A stretch of 64,000 nt of DNA from Leisingera caerulea DSM 24564 (GTDB taxonomy: Bacteria; Pseudomonadota; Alphaproteobacteria; Rhodobacterales; Rhodobacteraceae), in the NCBI RefSeq assembly GCF_000473325.1, contig NZ_AXBI01000001.1, forward strand, positions 206,811-270,810, in the 5' to 3' direction. Shown here piece after piece: positions 61,014-64,000 of the stretch. Made by a program: the position numbers and the translations under genes. The notes under the pieces were generated by a model. The model did not search any database and was not told where the DNA came from. It was given only the letters and a program-made list of their open reading frames with translations. Every line of letters starts with the position of its first letter. Positions within the stretch are counted from its first letter, which is position 1.

Positions 61014-61835
61014 ATGCAAACGCACAGCCTTCAGGACCTTCGCGACCGCTTCGCCCCCTCCGACCGGATGCCAGTGGTCTTTCTTGGCCATGGCAGTCCG
61101 ATGAACGCGATCGAGGATACCGCCTTCAGCCGCGCCTGGACCCGCCTGGGCCAGAGCCTGCCGCGGCCCCGGGCCATTCTCGTGGTTTCAGCCCATTGGA
61201 TGACGCGGGGCACCACTTTGGTCGACGTCTCGGAGATGCCGAAGACGATCCATGATTTCTACGGCTTCCCCAAAGCGCTGTTTAAGCAGCAATACCCTGC
61301 CGCCGGACAGCCGGAGCTTGCCCGCGAGGTGGTGACCCTGCTCAAAAGCCACCGGGCGCAGGAAGACGACCGCTGGGGGCTCGACCACGGCGCCTGGGCG
61401 GTGCTGAGATTCCTCTACCCCGAGGCCGACGTGCCGGTGTTCCAGGTCTCTATCGACATGAGCCGCGGACTCGAGCATCAGCTTGAGATCGGCCGGGCCC
61501 TGTCGGAGCTGCGTGACCGCGGTGTCCTGATCCTCGGATCGGGCAACGTCGTGCACAACCTGCGCACCATGCAGTGGGGCGGTCGACCGCAGGACTTCGC
61601 GTTGGAATTCGACGCGCTCTTCGCTGACCGTCTCGTGGAGCGCGACTTCGCCGCGCTGGCCGATGCCAAGGGGCTGGGGGCGCTTCTGCCTATGGCGCAT
61701 CCGACGGTGGATCACTACCTTCCCGCGCTCACCATCGCCGGGGCCTCAGACAATGGCGACGATCTGACCTTCATGACCGATGCCATCGATCTCGGGTCGG
61801 TGTCGATGCGGTCCTTCATCTTTCACGCGAACTGA
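61014..61835 (+). CDS. ygiD: 4,5-DOPA dioxygenase extradiol-like protein (YgiD/DODA)
   Basis: 273 residues. Metal ligands in the class III extradiol (LigB) order: FLGHGSPMNAIED, VVSAHWMTRG, GLDHGAWAVLRFLYPEADVPVFQVSID, and ILGSGNVVHNLRTM. It opens catechol rings between the hydroxyls and the side chain; the natural substrate in bacteria is often unknown. Between doxX and a glutathionyl-hydroquinone reductase gene, so probably part of a defence against catechols or quinones. Confidence 0.9.
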   Translation: MQTHSLQDLRDRFAPSDRMPVVFLGHGSPMNAIEDTAFSRAWTRLGQSLPRPRAILVVSAHWMTRGTTLVDVSEMPKTIHDFYGFPKALFKQQYPAAGQPELAREVVTLLKSHRAQEDDRWGLDHGAWAVLRFLYPEADVPVFQVSIDMSRGLEHQLEIGRALSELRDRGVLILGSGNVVHNLRTMQWGGRPQDFALEFDALFADRLVERDFAALADAKGLGALLPMAHPTVDHYLPALTIAGASDNGDDLTFMTDAIDLGSVSMRSFIFHAN

Positions 61836-61847
61836 GGAGAAAGCACC

Positions 61848-62813
61848 ATGCTTATCGACGGAAAATGGATGGAGAACTGGCAGCCGGTGCAGAAGGCCGA
61901 CGAGAGAGGCCGCTTCGTGCGCCAAGTGTCTAGCTTCCGCAACTGGATCACGGCCGACGGCCAGCCAGGCTTGACGGGCGAGGGCGGTTTCGAGGCCGAG
62001 CCCGACCGCTATAGGCTCTATGTCGCGCTGATCTGTCCCTGGGCGTCGCGCACGCTGATCGCCCGCAAGCTTAAGGGCCTTGAGGACATGATCGAGGTGA
62101 CAGTGGTGAACCCGACCCTGACCGATCAGGGCTGGAGTTTCGGCGGCTACCCCGGAGCGGACGAGGACCCGCTCTACGGCGCGCGCTACATGCATGAGCT
62201 CTACACCCGTGCCGATCCGCAGTTCACCGGGCGCGCGACCGTACCGGTGCTCTGGGACATGAAGCGCGGCGTGATGGTGAACAACGAAAGCGCCGACATC
62301 CTGCGTATGCTGGACACCGCCTTCGAGCATCTCGTGCCATCGGATATCCGTCTGTATCCCGAGGCGCACGCGGCGGAGATCGACGAACTCAACCCGCGCA
62401 TCTACGACCAGTTGAACAACGGGGTCTACAAAGCGGGTTTTGCGACGTCGCAGGCGGCCTATGACGAAGCGATGGACGGGATCTTCGCAACGCTCGACGA
62501 GCTCGAGGACCGGCTGACTGGCGATTTCCTGTTCGGAGACACACTGACGGAGACGGACATTCGGGCTTTCGTGACCTTGATCCGTTTCGACGCGGCATAT
62601 CATGGCCTCTTTAAGACCAATCGCCGAGAGATTCGGGATTATTCGCGTCTATTTGAGTATTTAGAGCGTATTCTGCAGATCCCAGGCGTTCGCCAAACGG
62701 TGGATATGGACCACATCTTGCAGGGCTATTACTCGATCAAGGCGCTCAATCCCCTCGGAGTAGTCCCCAAGGCCCCTGCGCACATGAGTGCGCTACTCGA
62801 AAGGGCGACATGA
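61848..62813 (+). CDS. yqjG: Glutathionyl-hydroquinone reductase (Xi-class GST, YqjG-like)
   Basis: 321 residues. The active Cys63 is in LICPWASRTLIARKLKGL, the CPWA box of this class; WSFGGYPGADEDPLYGARYMHELYTRADPQFTGRATVPVLWD and VMVNNESADILRML bind glutathione. It reduces glutathionyl-hydroquinones back to hydroquinones, complementing the dioxygenase gene 12 nt upstream. Confidence 0.94.
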   Translation: MLIDGKWMENWQPVQKADERGRFVRQVSSFRNWITADGQPGLTGEGGFEAEPDRYRLYVALICPWASRTLIARKLKGLEDMIEVTVVNPTLTDQGWSFGGYPGADEDPLYGARYMHELYTRADPQFTGRATVPVLWDMKRGVMVNNESADILRMLDTAFEHLVPSDIRLYPEAHAAEIDELNPRIYDQLNNGVYKAGFATSQAAYDEAMDGIFATLDELEDRLTGDFLFGDTLTETDIRAFVTLIRFDAAYHGLFKTNRREIRDYSRLFEYLERILQIPGVRQTVDMDHILQGYYSIKALNPLGVVPKAPAHMSALLERAT

Positions 62814-62970
62814 ACGCTGACAGGCAAGGAGTTGACGGCGCAGCATAGAACACGTGCCAGCACGTTGGTGTGGTTTTTCACCTCGGGTCTCTGCGCCTGC
62901 AAGCTTTGGAAGCCCGCGCGCTCGAGCAGGGCTCCTGACTGGAAAAACATCTGTCGAAAAGGAACAAGTA

Positions 62971-63990
62971 TTGGCGGAAATCAAAGGACTTATCGACGCT
63001 GCAATTATGCGAGGGTTGACGAAAGGAGAGGCGGAACAAGCTTTCCTTACATTGTTTGAAGGAGCGGCCTCACCGGCGCAGATCGCCGGCTTTCTCATCG
63101 CCCTGCGAACGCGTGGCGAGACAGTCACCGAGATTGCCGCCGCTGCATCCGTTATGCGTGCGAAAATGCAACGCGTTCGGGCACCAGACGGTGCAATTGA
63201 CATTGTCGGGACTGGCGGAGATGGAAAAGGGACCCTCAACATTTCCACAGCGACGGCCTTCGTAGTGGCTGGGGCAGGTGTCCCCGTCGCCAAGCACGGA
63301 AATCGCAAGCTCTCCTCGAAATCCGGAGCGGCGGACGCGCTCTCGTCTTTGGGGATTGACCTCATGCAGAGCGCAGAAGTCTCAGAGCGTCTGCTTGAAG
63401 AACACGGGATATCGTTCTTGATGGCGCCACTCCATCACGCAGCGATGCATCATGTGTCACCAGTTCGCGTGGAACTCGGTGCTCGAACGATTTTTAACAT
63501 CGTCGGGCCACTGACTAATCCTGCAGGGGTCAAGCGGCAATTAACGGGTGCTTTTTCAAGCGAGTGGCTTAGGCCAATGGCAGAGGTGCTGCGCGATTTG
63601 GGTTCGGACGCCGCTTGGCTCGTCCATGGAGGCGACGGGACGGATGAGCTTTCCATTGCCGGACTGAGCCACGTCGTCGCTTTTGACGGCGGCGAAATAT
63701 CTGAGTTCGAGGTACACCCGGAAGATGCCGGGCTTCCGGTGCATGATTTTACTGAGGTCCAGGGCGGAAACCCGATCCACAATGCGAGAAAACTTTCCGA
63801 CTTGCTTGGTGGAGAGCGCGGGGGCTACCGAGATGCAGTGCTTTTGAACGCCGCCGCTGCTCTGAAAATTTCTGGCAAAGTCGAGGATCTGGAGGGCGGT
63901 GTGGCGCTGGCAGCTGAAAGCATTGACGCTGGGCATGCCAAGAACAAACTGGAGGTACTCAAGAGTGCCTGTGAGTATGTGAAGCGGTGA
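62971..63990 (+). CDS. trpD: Anthranilate phosphoribosyltransferase
   Basis: 339 residues if started at TTG 62971, which follows AAAGGAAC by about 5 nt; the frame is open further upstream, but an ATG start would be far too early (62854) and its lead part has no homology. PRPP site [21 protein letters not shown], the [15 protein letters not shown] block, and [15 protein letters not shown] are all present. It makes phosphoribosyl-anthranilate, second step of tryptophan synthesis. No other trp gene is seen; trpC could follow outside the window. Confidence 0.94.
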   Translation: MAEIKGLIDAAIMRGLTKGEAEQAFLTLFEGAASPAQIAGFLIALRTRGETVTEIAAAASVMRAKMQRVRAPDGAIDIVGTGGDGKGTLNISTATAFVVAGAGVPVAKHGNRKLSSKSGAADALSSLGIDLMQSAEVSERLLEEHGISFLMAPLHHAAMHHVSPVRVELGARTIFNIVGPLTNPAGVKRQLTGAFSSEWLRPMAEVLRDLGSDAAWLVHGGDGTDELSIAGLSHVVAFDGGEISEFEVHPEDAGLPVHDFTEVQGGNPIHNARKLSDLLGGERGGYRDAVLLNAAAALKISGKVEDLEGGVALAAESIDAGHAKNKLEVLKSACEYVKR

Positions 63991-64000
63991 TCCTGCAGAT

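Noticed and set aside
1..64000. CRISPR array, tRNA or rRNA genes
   Set aside because: No regularly spaced direct repeats and no recognisable tRNA or rRNA sequence seen on either strand by eye.

Overview
This is plasmid DNA from a marine alphaproteobacterium, most likely a Rhodobacterales (Roseobacter-group) species. A complete repABC replicon (35.1-38.8 kb) and a mobilization/partition block (24.7-28.9 kb: MobA-type relaxase, MobC, an oriT with an IncP-like nic core, ParAB) show that it is plasmid-borne. The GC-rich codon use, the TRAP transporters and the style of the beta-oxidation genes fit Rhodobacterales. The species and the rest of the replicon cannot be read from the window.

Layout. 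0-1.1 kb: 3' end of a conjugation-type protein. 1.3-5.1 kb: a homocysteine methyltransferase, two SAM methyltransferases and a short tyrosine recombinase. 5.27-6.53 kb: an intact IS3/IS407-group element with a 4-bp target duplication, next to a truncated COG0523 GTPase. 7.1-23.9 kb: an efflux pump, then a leftward dicarboxylate-type beta-oxidation regulon (etfAB, a decayed glutaryl-CoA dehydrogenase remnant, CoA ligase, NPD-like flavoenzyme, enoyl-CoA hydratase, thioesterase, two paired acyl-CoA dehydrogenases, thiolase, bifunctional FadB-like protein), an IclR regulator and a TRAP transporter. It resembles a pimelate (pim) pathway, and a 16-bp motif shared by the two promoter regions ties transport to catabolism. 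24.7-31.5 kb: mobilization, partition and plasmid-type hypotheticals. 31.5-34.4 kb: a GNAT toxin-antitoxin pair, an IS6-family element and a Fic protein. 35.1-39.4 kb: repABC with its antisense RNA and two identical candidate parS palindromes flanking an IS200 element. 39.5-42.9 kb: an IS481 wreck, a serine recombinase and a divergent DUF1612-like gene.

43-51.1 kb is an unusual block: a CPA1 antiporter fused to a cyclic-nucleotide-binding domain, a Crp/Fnr regulator, a FecR protein and a CHASE2-class III cyclase, enclosing two convergent genes of unknown function (an HEEEH putative metalloprotein and a LysM protein with hydrophobic central segments). I read it as a possible self-contained cyclic-nucleotide signalling island.

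51.3-58.9 kb is a second catabolic unit: a divergent IclR regulator, a bicupin, a TRAP transporter, a frameshifted flavodoxin-fold oxidoreductase, a DUF6282-like metal hydrolase and an HpcH/HpaI aldolase; its substrate is unknown. 59-62.8 kb: a LysR regulator, an IS3 remnant, DoxX, a YgiD-like dioxygenase and a YqjG-like glutathionyl-hydroquinone reductase, likely for quinone/catechol stress. The window ends with trpD, which appears to start at TTG.
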